A DNA stretch of 64,000 nucleotides, from positions 6,416,001 through 6,480,000 of the forward strand of contig NZ_CP010979.1 of assembly GCF_000498395.2 (NCBI RefSeq). The letters run 5' to 3'. This DNA comes from Pseudomonas putida S13.1.2. GTDB lineage: Bacteria > Pseudomonadota > Gammaproteobacteria > Pseudomonadales > Pseudomonadaceae. Below, piece after piece: positions 54,924 to 63,052 of the stretch (positions within the stretch are counted from its first letter, which is position 1; each line of letters starts with the position of its first letter). A model generated the notes under the pieces. It was not told the DNA's origin. It did not search any database and saw only the letters and a list, made by a program, of their open reading frames with translations. Both the position numbers and the translations under genes were made by a program.

Positions 54924-56360
54924 TCAGCGCCCCATCATTTCCCGAACCATACGCTGCTGCTCCAGGATCTCGCGCTGGCGCTGGTCGATCTGCGACGCCA
55001 GCGGGAAGTTGCCGCCCGCCCGGCGCTTGGCGTAGTCCAGCTGCTGGATCGCCTGGTCAAAATCCCCTACCAAGGTGAAGAACTCTGCTCGAGCCCGGTG
55101 CAAGCCGATGGTATTGCCCGACAAACCCCGCACTTCAGCCATGTCATACCAGACGTCCGGGTCATCCGGCCGGCTCTTGATCAACTCGTTCAATACCTTT
55201 TCCGCCTCGGCAGGCTTGTTCTGCTTCACCAGCAGATCGGCACGCACTTGTTTCAGCGGGTAGTTGCCTGGGTACAGCCCCTGCATCCGCTCGGCCCGCT
55301 GCTGCGCGTCGGCCAGGCGATTGTTGGTGATGTCCAGGTCGATCTGCGCCAGGTTGTAGGTGATGTCGTTGGGCGCCTTGGCCAGCAGCGGCTTGAGCAT
55401 TTCGCGCGCTTCGTTAAGCTGGCCACCCTTGATTTGCGCCAGGGCCAGGCCGTAACGCGCGGCGTCCAGCTTGGGGTCTTCGTCCAGCTGGGCACGGAAG
55501 CGCTTGGCGGCAAGCCCCGGGGTGCCCTCATAGGTCAGTGCCACCCGGGCGCGGATCAGCTGGTAGCGCATGCTGTCTTCCACGCCACCCTTGGGCGCCT
55601 GTTCGGCACGGTTGCGGGTATCGGCGATACGTGACTGGGTCACCGGGTGGGTCAGCAGAAATTCCGGCGGCTTGGCGTCGTAGCGGTACTGCCGCGCCAG
55701 GCGCTCGAACATGGACGGCATGTTGCGCGGGTCGTAGCCGGCTTTTTCCAGGTTTTGAATGCCGATGCGGTCGGCTTCCTGTTCGTTCTGCCGCGAGAAG
55801 CGCCGCTGCTCCTGGATCGCCGCCGCCTGGGTGCCGGCAATCATGCCGATACCCGCATCGCCAGCGCCACCTGCCGCCAGCACGATGCCGGCCAGCAGCG
55901 CGGCCATCATCGGCAGTTGCATGCGTTGCTGCGCCTCGACGCCGCGGGCGAAGTGGCGCTGTGACAAGTGCGCCAGTTCGTGGGCCAGTACCGAGGCGTA
56001 TTCACCCTCGGTCTGGGCGTTGAGGAATAGCCCACCGTTGACCCCGACGATGCCACCCGGTGCGGCAAAGGCGTTGAGCTCGCGGCTGTCGATAAGGATG
56101 AATTCCAGGCGCCGGTCCTGCAGTTGGCTGGTTTCGGCCAGCTTGTATACGCTGGTTTCGACGTAGTCCTTGAGCTGCGGGTCGTTCAACTGATTGACCT
56201 GGCCGCGCAGCAGGCTCAGCCAGGCGCGGCCCAGTTGGTGCTCCTGTTGCGGCGAGACGATCGCGGAACTGGCGTCACCCAGTGATGGCAGGTCGTCAGC
56301 ATGGCCGGGAAGGGCCATCAGGCAGGCCAGCGTCAGCAGGGTAGGGCGCAGTAGATTCAT
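54924..56360 (-). CDS. M48-family metalloprotease, BepA-like
   Basis: A 478-residue periplasmic zinc protease-chaperone of the BepA (YfgC) type, which helps or degrades misassembled outer membrane proteins such as LptD. It has a signal peptide (MNLLRPTLLTLACLMALPGHA), the zinc motif HELAH at 127-131, a downstream EQEADRIGIQNL helix with the third Glu ligand, and C-terminal TPR repeats (about 280-478). The assignment to BepA is by architecture. Confidence 0.91.
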   Translation of the reverse strand: MNLLRPTLLTLACLMALPGHADDLPSLGDASSAIVSPQQEHQLGRAWLSLLRGQVNQLNDPQLKDYVETSVYKLAETSQLQDRRLEFILIDSRELNAFAAPGGIVGVNGGLFLNAQTEGEYASVLAHELAHLSQRHFARGVEAQQRMQLPMMAALLAGIVLAAGGAGDAGIGMIAGTQAAAIQEQRRFSRQNEQEADRIGIQNLEKAGYDPRNMPSMFERLARQYRYDAKPPEFLLTHPVTQSRIADTRNRAEQAPKGGVEDSMRYQLIRARVALTYEGTPGLAAKRFRAQLDEDPKLDAARYGLALAQIKGGQLNEAREMLKPLLAKAPNDITYNLAQIDLDITNNRLADAQQRAERMQGLYPGNYPLKQVRADLLVKQNKPAEAEKVLNELIKSRPDDPDVWYDMAEVRGLSGNTIGLHRARAEFFTLVGDFDQAIQQLDYAKRRAGGNFPLASQIDQRQREILEQQRMVREMMGR

Positions 56361-56482
56361 GCACGAAGCTCGCGTCGATCAAAGATACCTACTGTAGCGG
56401 GCTCACACGTTGGCGACCAGTGGCGCTATCCTAGCCAACCCTGTCAAGCAGCAACCCGGCAATGCCTTTGGAGAGCCCCGCG

Positions 56483-56722
56483 ATGAGTGACACCCTGACC
56501 TGCGACGCCGAACTGGACGCCAGCGGGCTGAATTGCCCTTTGCCGCTGCTCAAGGCCAAGATGGAGCTCAATCGCCTGGCCAGCGGCGCGGTGCTGAAGG
56601 TGATCGCCACCGACGCCGGCTCCCAGCGCGACTTCCGCACTTTCGCCAAGCTGGCCGGTCATACCCTGCTGCAGGAAACGGCTGAGGCCGGCACCTATAC
56701 CTACTGGCTGCGCAAGGCCTGA
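56483..56722 (+). CDS. TusA/SirA-family sulfurtransferase-like protein
   Basis: A 79-residue protein with the family CPxP motif (C18 in GLNCPLPLLKAKMELN), the cysteine that carries persulfide sulfur in TusA. The rest (GAVLKVIATDAGSQRDFRTFAKLAGHTLLQ) fits the two-layer fold. The partner pathway is not clear. I chose the ATG at 56483, after GGAGAG; an upstream ATG at 56462 would add seven residues. The permease gene follows after 20 bases. Confidence 0.9.
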   Translation: MSDTLTCDAELDASGLNCPLPLLKAKMELNRLASGAVLKVIATDAGSQRDFRTFAKLAGHTLLQETAEAGTYTYWLRKA

Positions 56723-56742
56723 GTCTTTTCCAAGGATCGTCA

Positions 56743-57813
56743 ATGTTCAAAGTGCTTCGCGACTGGATGCAGCGCTACTTCTCCGATGAAGAGGCAGTGG
56801 TGCTGGCGGTCCTGTTGTTCCTGGCTTTTACCGCCGTGCTCACGCTGGGCGGCATGCTGGCGCCGGTGCTGGCGGGCATGGTGCTGGCGTTCCTGATGCA
56901 GGGGCTGGTCAACGCCCTGGAGCGGCTACGGGTGCCTACCCGGCTGGCGGTGATGCTGGTGTTCGCCTTGTTCATGGGCGCGCTGGCGGTGTTCATGCTG
57001 GTGTTGGTGCCGCTGTTGTGGCACCAGCTGATTACCCTGTTCAACGAGCTGCCGGGCATGCTCGGCAAGTGGCAGTCGTTGCTGTTGCTGCTGCCCGAGC
57101 GCTACCCACACCTGGTGTCGGACGAGCAGGTATTGCACGCGATCGAGTCGGTGCGCGGGGAAATCGGCAAGTTTGGCCAGTGGGCGTTGACCTTCTCGCT
57201 GTCGAGCCTGCCGTTGCTGGTCAACGCCATGATCTACCTGGTGCTGGTGCCGATTCTGGTGTTTTTCTTCCTCAAGGACCGCGAACTGATCGGCCGTTGG
57301 GTCAGTGGCTACCTGCCCAGGCAGCGCGCCTTGCTGAACCGGGTGGGCAGTGAGATGAACCGGCAGATTGCCAACTACATTCGCGGCAAGGGCATCGAAA
57401 TCCTGATCTGCGGCATTGCCACCTATATCGCCTTCATCAGCCTGGGGCTCAACTACGCCGCGCTGCTGGCGCTACTGGTGGGGCTGTCGGTGGTGGTGCC
57501 GTATGTGGGCGCCGTGGTGGTGACGGTACCGGTGACGCTGATTGCGCTGTTCCAGTGGGGCTGGGGCGACCAGTTCATTTACCTGATGACGGTGTACGCG
57601 ATTATCCAGGCGCTGGACGGCAACGTGCTGGTACCGCTGCTGTTTTCCGAGGCGGTGAGCCTGCACCCGGTGGCGATCATTTGCGCGGTACTGCTGTTTG
57701 GCGGGTTGTGGGGGTTCTGGGGGATCTTCTTCGCCATCCCGCTGGCGACGCTGATCAAGGCCGTGCTGGATGCCTGGCCGCGGCAGGAGCCTAGCGTGTC
57801 ACCGCTACTTTGA
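56743..57813 (+). CDS. AI-2E family transporter, PerM-like
   Basis: A 356-residue inner-membrane protein with about seven or eight membrane segments in the AI-2E exporter arrangement: two near the N-terminus (FLAFTAVLTLGGMLAPVLAGMVLAFLMQ), a cytosolic/periplasmic middle, then DGNVLVPLLFSEAVSLHPVAI and FWGIFFAIPLATLIKAVLDAWP. The substrate is unknown; E. coli TqsA exports AI-2, PerM is uncharacterised. Probably cotranscribed with the TusA-like gene. Confidence 0.88.
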   Translation: MFKVLRDWMQRYFSDEEAVVLAVLLFLAFTAVLTLGGMLAPVLAGMVLAFLMQGLVNALERLRVPTRLAVMLVFALFMGALAVFMLVLVPLLWHQLITLFNELPGMLGKWQSLLLLLPERYPHLVSDEQVLHAIESVRGEIGKFGQWALTFSLSSLPLLVNAMIYLVLVPILVFFFLKDRELIGRWVSGYLPRQRALLNRVGSEMNRQIANYIRGKGIEILICGIATYIAFISLGLNYAALLALLVGLSVVVPYVGAVVVTVPVTLIALFQWGWGDQFIYLMTVYAIIQALDGNVLVPLLFSEAVSLHPVAIICAVLLFGGLWGFWGIFFAIPLATLIKAVLDAWPRQEPSVSPLL

Positions 57814-57820
57814 TGTAACT

Positions 57821-57921
57821 GGGGCCGCTTTGCGGCCCTTCGCGGGCACGCCCGCTCCCACAGGAATTGTGCAGGGCCCTGTGGGAGCGGGCGTGCCCGC
57901 GAAGGGCTGCAAAGCAGCCCC
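57821..57921. repeat. Inverted REP pair between the AI-2E transporter gene and bcp
   Basis: GGGGCCGCTTTGCGGCCCTTCGCGGGCACGCCCGCTCCCACAGG and its complement with few mismatches. It fills the gap between convergent stops at 57813 and 57930. Confidence 0.9.
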
Positions 57922-57929
57922 ATTGAATC

Positions 57930-58403
57930 TCAAGCCTTGTTCAAGGCTTGGGCTGCCGCCAATACGGCATCCACATGCCCAGGCACCTTCACTCCACGCC
58001 ATTCCTGGCGCAGCACACCGTCCTTGTCGATCAGGAAGGTGCTGCGGTCAACGCCCATGTATTCCTTGCCATACAGCTTTTTCAGCTTGATCACGTCGAA
58101 CAGCTGGCACAGGGCCTCGTCCTTGTCGCTGATCAGCTCGAACGGGAAGCCTTGCTTGGCCTTGAAGTTCTCGTGCGACTTGATGCCGTCGCGCGATACC
58201 CCGAACACCACAGTGTTGGCTGCGGCAAAGGCATCATGCTGGTCGCGGAACCCCTGGCCCTGGGTGGTGCAGCCCGGCGTGCTGTCCTTCGGGTAGAAAT
58301 ACACCACCACTTGCTGGCCCTTGAGCTCGGCCAGGCTGACGGTCTGCCCGCTGGTGGCCTGGGCCTGGAAGTCGGCAACAGGTTGGTCGAGTGCTACAGC
58401 CAT
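57930..58403 (-). CDS. bcp: Thioredoxin-dependent thiol peroxidase (Bcp/PrxQ)
   Basis: A 157-residue peroxiredoxin that reduces peroxides. The peroxidatic Cys is C45 (DSTPGCTTQGQGF). The resolving Cys that many PrxQ proteins have five residues later is absent (Gln); the only other Cys is C99 (DEALCQLFDV). I chose the ATG at 58403 (MAVALDQPV). gcvR ends 11 bases upstream, so the two are an operon, a common arrangement in gammaproteobacteria. Confidence 0.93.
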   Translation of the reverse strand: MAVALDQPVADFQAQATSGQTVSLAELKGQQVVVYFYPKDSTPGCTTQGQGFRDQHDAFAAANTVVFGVSRDGIKSHENFKAKQGFPFELISDKDEALCQLFDVIKLKKLYGKEYMGVDRSTFLIDKDGVLRQEWRGVKVPGHVDAVLAAAQALNKA

Positions 58404-58414
58404 GGTCGGTTTCC

Positions 58415-58978
58415 TTACATTGGGTTCTGTGGACGCCATGGCTCGATCAGCGCATCGAGGTTCAGGGCGTCGGCAAAGTCCAGGAACTGGTCACGCAGCC
58501 AGCTGATCTGGGTGCCGGCCGGCAGAATCACGGTGAACTGGGCGTTGAGCATGCTGCTGCCGGTCTGCGGTGCCAGGTAGGTGTCGCAAGTCATGGCTTC
58601 CAGCTCGACGCGGTGATCGAGGAAGAACTGGCACAGCTCGTTGATGATGTCCGGGCGGTAGGCGGCGCTCACATAAGCCACGTAGGGCAGGGCCTGCGGG
58701 CGCACTTCCTGGTCGGCGCTGCGCACCACGTCCAGGGTCAGGCCGTGCTTCTTGCCCAGGCCCGGCAGGGTGGATTCGAGGCGCGCCAGGGCGTCCCAGC
58801 TGCCACCCACCTGCAGCACCAGGGCGCTGGTCTCGCCGTGGCGGCTCAGGCGCGAGGTGACCACCGCGCAGCGGTTTTCGAAGGCAGCGCGGCTGAGGAC
58901 GTTGGCCAGTTCCATGGGATTCGGGCCCAGGGCACTGATGACAAGGAATTGTTCGCGGACAGTGGTGGGGGTGGACAT
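58415..58978 (-). CDS. gcvR: Glycine cleavage system regulator GcvR
   Basis: A 187-residue protein with two ACT domains (about 8-80, FLVISALGPNPMELANVLSRAAFENRC; and about 92-165, YVAYVSAAYRPDIINELCQFFLDH). In E. coli GcvR binds GcvA to repress the glycine cleavage operon. There is no DNA-binding domain. It lies upstream of bcp and divergent from dapA. Confidence 0.9.
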   Translation of the reverse strand: MSTPTTVREQFLVISALGPNPMELANVLSRAAFENRCAVVTSRLSRHGETSALVLQVGGSWDALARLESTLPGLGKKHGLTLDVVRSADQEVRPQALPYVAYVSAAYRPDIINELCQFFLDHRVELEAMTCDTYLAPQTGSSMLNAQFTVILPAGTQISWLRDQFLDFADALNLDALIEPWRPQNPM

Positions 58979-59237
58979 GCAGCATTCCTAAAACGATGAG
59001 CGGTCGGTGCAGGACGGCCAAAAGCCTCCTGTCGGCGGGGCCCGGGGCTCGCATGCGAGGTCTTGGACGCCGGCGGGGAGCAAGGTCGACGGCCCGGCGG
59101 GCCGCGCTGCACCGATCAAAGGGCCAAGGGTAGCGAAATAAGGCGCCGAGGGGAATGCTCCGCCCGCCTGCTTCGCTTGTGCAAGGTCGATGCCCCCAGT
59201 ACCATTACCGCTCTCTTTTTCCGGCAGGAGCAGTTAC

Positions 59238-60125
59238 ATGATTGCGGGCAGTATGGTGGCATTGGTCACACCCATGGATGCACAAGGGCGTGTTGACTGG
59301 GGCAGCCTCGACAAACTTGTAGACTTCCACCTGGAAAACGGCACCCATGCGATCGTCGCTGTCGGCACCACCGGTGAGTCCGCCACGCTGGATGTCGAAG
59401 AGCACATCCTGGTCATCAAGCACGTGGTCGAGCGCGTCAAGCGCAGCAGCCGCAGCGTACCGGTCATCGCTGGCACAGGTGCCAACTCCACTGCCGAAGC
59501 CGTGCACCTGACCCAGAACGCCAAGAGCGCCGGTGCCGACGCCTGCCTGCTGGTAGTGCCGTACTACAACAAGCCGACGCAAGAAGGCCTGTACCAGCAC
59601 TTCAAGCACATTGCCGAAGCCGTCGACATCCCGCAGATCCTCTACAACGTACCCGGCCGCACCTCCTGCGACATGCAGGCCGAGACCGTGATCCGCCTGT
59701 CGACCGTGCCGAACATTATCGGTATCAAGGAAGCCACCGGCGACCTGGTCCGCGCCAAGGCCATCCTCGATGGCGTCAGCAAGGACTTCATCGTCCTGTC
59801 CGGCGACGACCCGACTGCCGTCGAGCTGATCCTGATGGGCGGCAAGGGCAACATCTCCGTTACTGCCAACGTCGCCCCGCGCGAAATGGCCGACCTGTGC
59901 GAGGCCGCCCTTGAGGGCAATGCCGAGAAGGCCCGCGCAATCAACGAAAAACTCATGCCCCTGCACAAAGACCTGTTCTGCGAAGCCAACCCGATCCCTG
60001 TGAAATGGGCGCTGGTCGAAATGGGCCTGATGCACAAAGGCATTCGCCTGCCACTGACCTGGCTGAGCGAAGGCTGCCACGAAAAAGTCCGTACTGCCTT
60101 GCGCCAGTCCGGCGTACTGGTTTAA
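59238..60125 (+). CDS. dapA: 4-hydroxy-tetrahydrodipicolinate synthase
   Basis: DapA starts the diaminopimelate/lysine branch by condensing pyruvate with aspartate semialdehyde. The 295-residue TIM barrel shows GTTGESATL (substrate-binding Thr pair), QILYNVPGRTSCDM (catalytic Tyr) and IIGIKEATGDL (Schiff-base Lys). I chose the ATG at 59238 (MIAGSMVALVTPM) after GGAGCAG. bamC follows after 15 bases, the conserved arrangement. Confidence 0.96.
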   Translation: MIAGSMVALVTPMDAQGRVDWGSLDKLVDFHLENGTHAIVAVGTTGESATLDVEEHILVIKHVVERVKRSSRSVPVIAGTGANSTAEAVHLTQNAKSAGADACLLVVPYYNKPTQEGLYQHFKHIAEAVDIPQILYNVPGRTSCDMQAETVIRLSTVPNIIGIKEATGDLVRAKAILDGVSKDFIVLSGDDPTAVELILMGGKGNISVTANVAPREMADLCEAALEGNAEKARAINEKLMPLHKDLFCEANPIPVKWALVEMGLMHKGIRLPLTWLSEGCHEKVRTALRQSGVLV

Positions 60126-60140
60126 GAGGAAGTACACCGC

Positions 60141-61262
60141 ATGAAGCGACTGGCTGGTCTTTCCGCCCTTGCCCTGATTATCTCCAGCACCAGTGGGTGT
60201 GGCTGGCTGTGGGGCGAGGATGGCTATTTCCGCGACCGCGGCAGCGACTACCTGCAGGCGCACCCGACTGCGCCAATGCAGCTGCCGCAGGACGCCAGCA
60301 ACGTCAAGCGCCTTGACCCGTTGCTGCCCATTCCGCGTAACGTCGCGGATGATAACGTCGCTGGCGAGTTCGAAGTGCCGCGCCCGCAACCGCTGACCGG
60401 TGGCGCCGCCCAGGTCACCGACTACAGCCTGCAACGCAGCGGCAGCAGCCGTTGGGTGCTGGCCCAGCATTCGCCTGCCGAGGTGTGGCCAGTGGCCCGC
60501 CAGTTCTTCGAGGACAACGGCTTCCGCATTGCTGAAGAGCGCCCGCAGACCGGTGAATTCAACACCACCTGGCAGCGTTTCGACGAGCTGTCGGCGTCGC
60601 TTGGCCAACGCCTGGCCAGCACCGCCAGCAGCAGTGACAGCGAAGTGCGCGTCCGTGTGCGCATGGAGCCTGGCGTGCAGCGCAACACCTCCGAGGTGTA
60701 CGTGGTCAGCGTCGAGCGCCCGGCCGGCAGCACTGCCGAGCCAGGTTTCCCGTCCACGTCCAGCAATACCGGTGCCGATGCCCTGCTGGTCGACGAAATG
60801 CTTGCCAGCATGAACCGCAGCGCCGAGAAGGGCGGTTCGGTGTCGCTGCTGGCCGCGCGCGATTTCGACGCGCCAAGCCGCGTCAGCCTCAGCGAAGACG
60901 GCAGCGGCAACCCGGTGCTGTACCTGGGTTCCGACCTGGACCGTGCCTGGTCTGGCGTGGGCCGTGCCCTGGAGCAGGGTGGCGAGTGGCGTGTCGAGGA
61001 CATCAACCGCAGCCTGGGCCTGTACTACATCAACCTGTCGGAAAAGCCAGACGACAAGCAGAACCAGCCTGGCTTCTTCAGCCGCCTGTTCGGCAGCGAG
61101 CCGACCAAGGAAGAGCGTGAAGCCCGTGCCGAGCGCTACCAGGTTCGCCTGAGCAAGGTGGGTGAGAGCGTGCAGGTCACGGTCGAGAAAAACATCAACA
61201 CCGTGGCTCCGGCCGATGTCGCCCGCCGCGTGCTGAGCGCCATTCAGGACCACCTGGGTTAA
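60141..61262 (+). CDS. bamC: Outer membrane protein assembly factor BamC
   Basis: BamC (NlpB) is a lipoprotein of the Bam complex that inserts beta-barrels. The 373-residue protein has a lipobox with C20 (SSTSGC), a flexible N-terminal segment (GYFRDRGSDYLQA) known to bind BamD, and two helix-grip domains. It lies between dapA and an MBL hydrolase gene that starts on the base after its stop. Confidence 0.93.
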   Translation: MKRLAGLSALALIISSTSGCGWLWGEDGYFRDRGSDYLQAHPTAPMQLPQDASNVKRLDPLLPIPRNVADDNVAGEFEVPRPQPLTGGAAQVTDYSLQRSGSSRWVLAQHSPAEVWPVARQFFEDNGFRIAEERPQTGEFNTTWQRFDELSASLGQRLASTASSSDSEVRVRVRMEPGVQRNTSEVYVVSVERPAGSTAEPGFPSTSSNTGADALLVDEMLASMNRSAEKGGSVSLLAARDFDAPSRVSLSEDGSGNPVLYLGSDLDRAWSGVGRALEQGGEWRVEDINRSLGLYYINLSEKPDDKQNQPGFFSRLFGSEPTKEEREARAERYQVRLSKVGESVQVTVEKNINTVAPADVARRVLSAIQDHLG

Positions 61263-62021
61263 GTGCGCTTCGCGGTACTCGGAAGCGGCAGCCAAGGGAA
61301 CGGCACGCTGATTGCCAGTGGTGACACGTTCATCCTGGTTGATTGCGGCTTTTCCCTGCGTGAAACCGAGCGGCGCCTGGCGCTGCTCGGCGTCTCGGCG
61401 GCCCAGCTCAGCGCGGTATTGGTCACCCACGAACATGCCGACCACGTGCATGGGGTCGGCTTGCTGTCACGGCGCTACAATGTACCGGTCTACCTCAGCC
61501 AAGGGACCTTGCGCGGCATGCGCAAGCCGGTGGAGGTGGCCGGTTTTCTCGCTTGTGGCCAAAGCCTGCGTATCGGCAGCCTGGAAGTGACCGCAGCGCG
61601 GGTCGAGCACGACGCCTACGAGCCGCTGCAATACGTGATCAGCGACGGCCAGCGGCGCTTCGGCATGCTGACCGACCTGGGCTCGTACGACGCGTTGTTG
61701 CTGGAGCGTTACCAGGGCCTGGATGCACTGCTGATCGAGGCCAACCACTGCCGCGACCTGCTGGCACGTGGTCACTACCCGGTCTTCCTGAAGCAGCGGG
61801 TAGGTGGCATGCAAGGGCATTTGAACAATCACCAGGCCGCGCGCCTGGTGCACGAGTTGGGCTGGAGCAACCTGCAACACCTGGTGCTGGCCCACCTCAG
61901 CAGCAAGAACAACCTGCCACACTTGGCCCGCCAGTGCTTCGTCGACACCTTAGGGTGCGACCCGGACTGGCTCCAGGTGGCGAATCAGGAACACGGGCTC
62001 GACTGGCGCGAAATCGCCTAG
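61263..62021 (+). CDS. MBL-fold metallohydrolase
   Basis: A 252-residue metallo-beta-lactamase-fold hydrolase with the metal motif HEHADH (H56, H58, D60, H61). It resembles the YycJ/WalJ group, which includes exonuclease-like proteins, but its substrate is unknown. The GTG start directly follows the bamC stop with no gap, so it is cotranslated. purC lies 30 bases downstream. Confidence 0.88.
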   Translation: MRFAVLGSGSQGNGTLIASGDTFILVDCGFSLRETERRLALLGVSAAQLSAVLVTHEHADHVHGVGLLSRRYNVPVYLSQGTLRGMRKPVEVAGFLACGQSLRIGSLEVTAARVEHDAYEPLQYVISDGQRRFGMLTDLGSYDALLLERYQGLDALLIEANHCRDLLARGHYPVFLKQRVGGMQGHLNNHQAARLVHELGWSNLQHLVLAHLSSKNNLPHLARQCFVDTLGCDPDWLQVANQEHGLDWREIA

Positions 62022-62051
62022 CCCAACACCTCAAGCAAGCGGAGCCCAATC

Positions 62052-62762
62052 ATGGAAAAACGCGACGAACTCTACCGCGGCAAGGCCAAATCGGTTTACA
62101 AGACCGACGACGCCGACCGCTTGATCCTGCTGTTCCGTAACGACACTTCGGCGTTCGACGGCAAGCGTATCGAACAGCTCGACCGCAAAGGCACGGTGAA
62201 CAACAAGTTCAACGCCTTCATCATGCAGAAACTGGAAGAAGCCGGCGTGCCGACCCAGTTCGACAAGCTGCTGGGCGACAACGAGTGCCTGGTGAAGAAG
62301 CTGGACATGATCCCGGTCGAGTGCGTAGTGCGTAACTACGCTGCCGGCAGCCTGGTCAAGCGCCTGGGCGTGGAGGAGGGCATCAAGCTGGAGCCGTCCA
62401 CCTTCGAACTGTTCCTCAAGAACGACGAGAAGGGCGACCCCTTCATCAACGAATCCCACGTTGTCGCGTTCGGCTGGGGCACCGCCGAGCAGCTGGTCGA
62501 AATGAAAAAGCTGTCGCTGAAGGTCAACGAAGTGCTGACCAAGCTGTTCGATGACGCCGGCCTGCTGCTGGTCGACTTCAAGCTGGAGTTCGGCGTATTC
62601 CACGGCCAGATCGTGCTGGGCGACGAGTTCAGCCCGGACGGCTGCCGCCTGTGGGACAAAGAAACCCGCAAGAAGATGGACAAGGACCGCTTCCGCCAGG
62701 GCCTGGGCGACGTGATCGAAGCCTACGAAGAAGTTGCCAAGCGCCTGGGCGTGCCGCTGTAA
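62052..62762 (+). CDS. purC: Phosphoribosylaminoimidazole-succinocarboxamide synthase
   Basis: PurC (SAICAR synthase) joins CAIR and aspartate with ATP in purine synthesis. The 236-residue protein shows YRGKAKSVYKTDDADRLILLF, VVRNYAAGSLVKRLG and LVDFKLEFGVFHGQIVLGDEFSPDGCRLWD. It ends the dapA-bamC-MBL-purC run. Confidence 0.97.
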   Translation: MEKRDELYRGKAKSVYKTDDADRLILLFRNDTSAFDGKRIEQLDRKGTVNNKFNAFIMQKLEEAGVPTQFDKLLGDNECLVKKLDMIPVECVVRNYAAGSLVKRLGVEEGIKLEPSTFELFLKNDEKGDPFINESHVVAFGWGTAEQLVEMKKLSLKVNEVLTKLFDDAGLLLVDFKLEFGVFHGQIVLGDEFSPDGCRLWDKETRKKMDKDRFRQGLGDVIEAYEEVAKRLGVPL

Positions 62763-62815
62763 GCGGCGCGTTCACGCAAGCGCCTGATACCACGCGATTT
62801 TTTTTAAAAAAAGGT

Positions 62816-62843
62816 TTGCGTTTTAAAAGAACGCTGGTATGAT
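62816..62843 (+). promoter_or_regulatory. Promoter of tRNA-Ser(CGA)
   Basis: TTGCGT (62816-62821) and TATGAT (62838-62843) have a 16-base spacer. An A/T-rich stretch lies just upstream, as in UP elements. Confidence 0.7.
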
Positions 62844-62853
62844 GCGCGGCATT

Positions 62854-62943
62854 GGAGAGATGCCGGAGTGGTCGAACGGGACGGATTCGAAATCCGTTGT
62901 ACTGGCAACAGTACCTAGGGTTCAAATCCCTATCTCTCCGCCA
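62854..62943 (+). tRNA. tRNA-Ser (CGA)
   Basis: A 90-base class II tRNA with encoded CCA and a long variable arm (TGTACTGGCAACAGTACC). The acceptor GGAGAGA pairs with TCTCTCC, and the anticodon loop ATTCGAAA carries CGA. The 3' end probably forms one junction of the island that starts just beyond it. Confidence 0.98.
62920..62943 (+). other. Likely attachment site at the tRNA-Ser 3' end
   Basis: Tyrosine integrases next to a tRNA usually recombine in its T arm and 3' end, leaving the tRNA intact. The integrase gene starts 110 bases beyond this tRNA and points away from it, the common island layout. The exact core cannot be set because the other junction is outside the window. Confidence 0.4.
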
Positions 62944-62947
62944 TATT

Positions 62948-62984
62948 AAAGGCCCCGAGCGCTGTATAGCCCTCGGGGCTTTTA
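62948..62984 (+). terminator. Terminator after tRNA-Ser
   Basis: AAAGGCCCCGAG ... CTCGGGGCTTTT, a strong stem followed by Ts. Confidence 0.85.
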
Positions 62985-62990
62985 TCGTTT

Positions 62991-63052
62991 GGCGGAATTT
63001 TGGGGAAATGGGGGTGCGTGTATTTCCCCCAAGCGTTCGCTATCATTCCGCC
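62991..63052 (+). repeat. Nested inverted repeats before the integrase start
   Basis: GGCGGAAT (62991-62998) pairs with ATTCCGCC (63045-63052), enclosing GGGGAAAT (63002-63009) and ATTTCCCC (63022-63029). The outer right arm abuts the integrase ATG, and no Shine-Dalgarno sequence is seen there. It may be a recombination arm site or a translational control hairpin. Confidence 0.7.

Noticed and set aside
59205..61451. 748-codon minus-strand open frame opposite dapA and bamC
   Set aside because: Antisense shadow crossing two well-identified genes.
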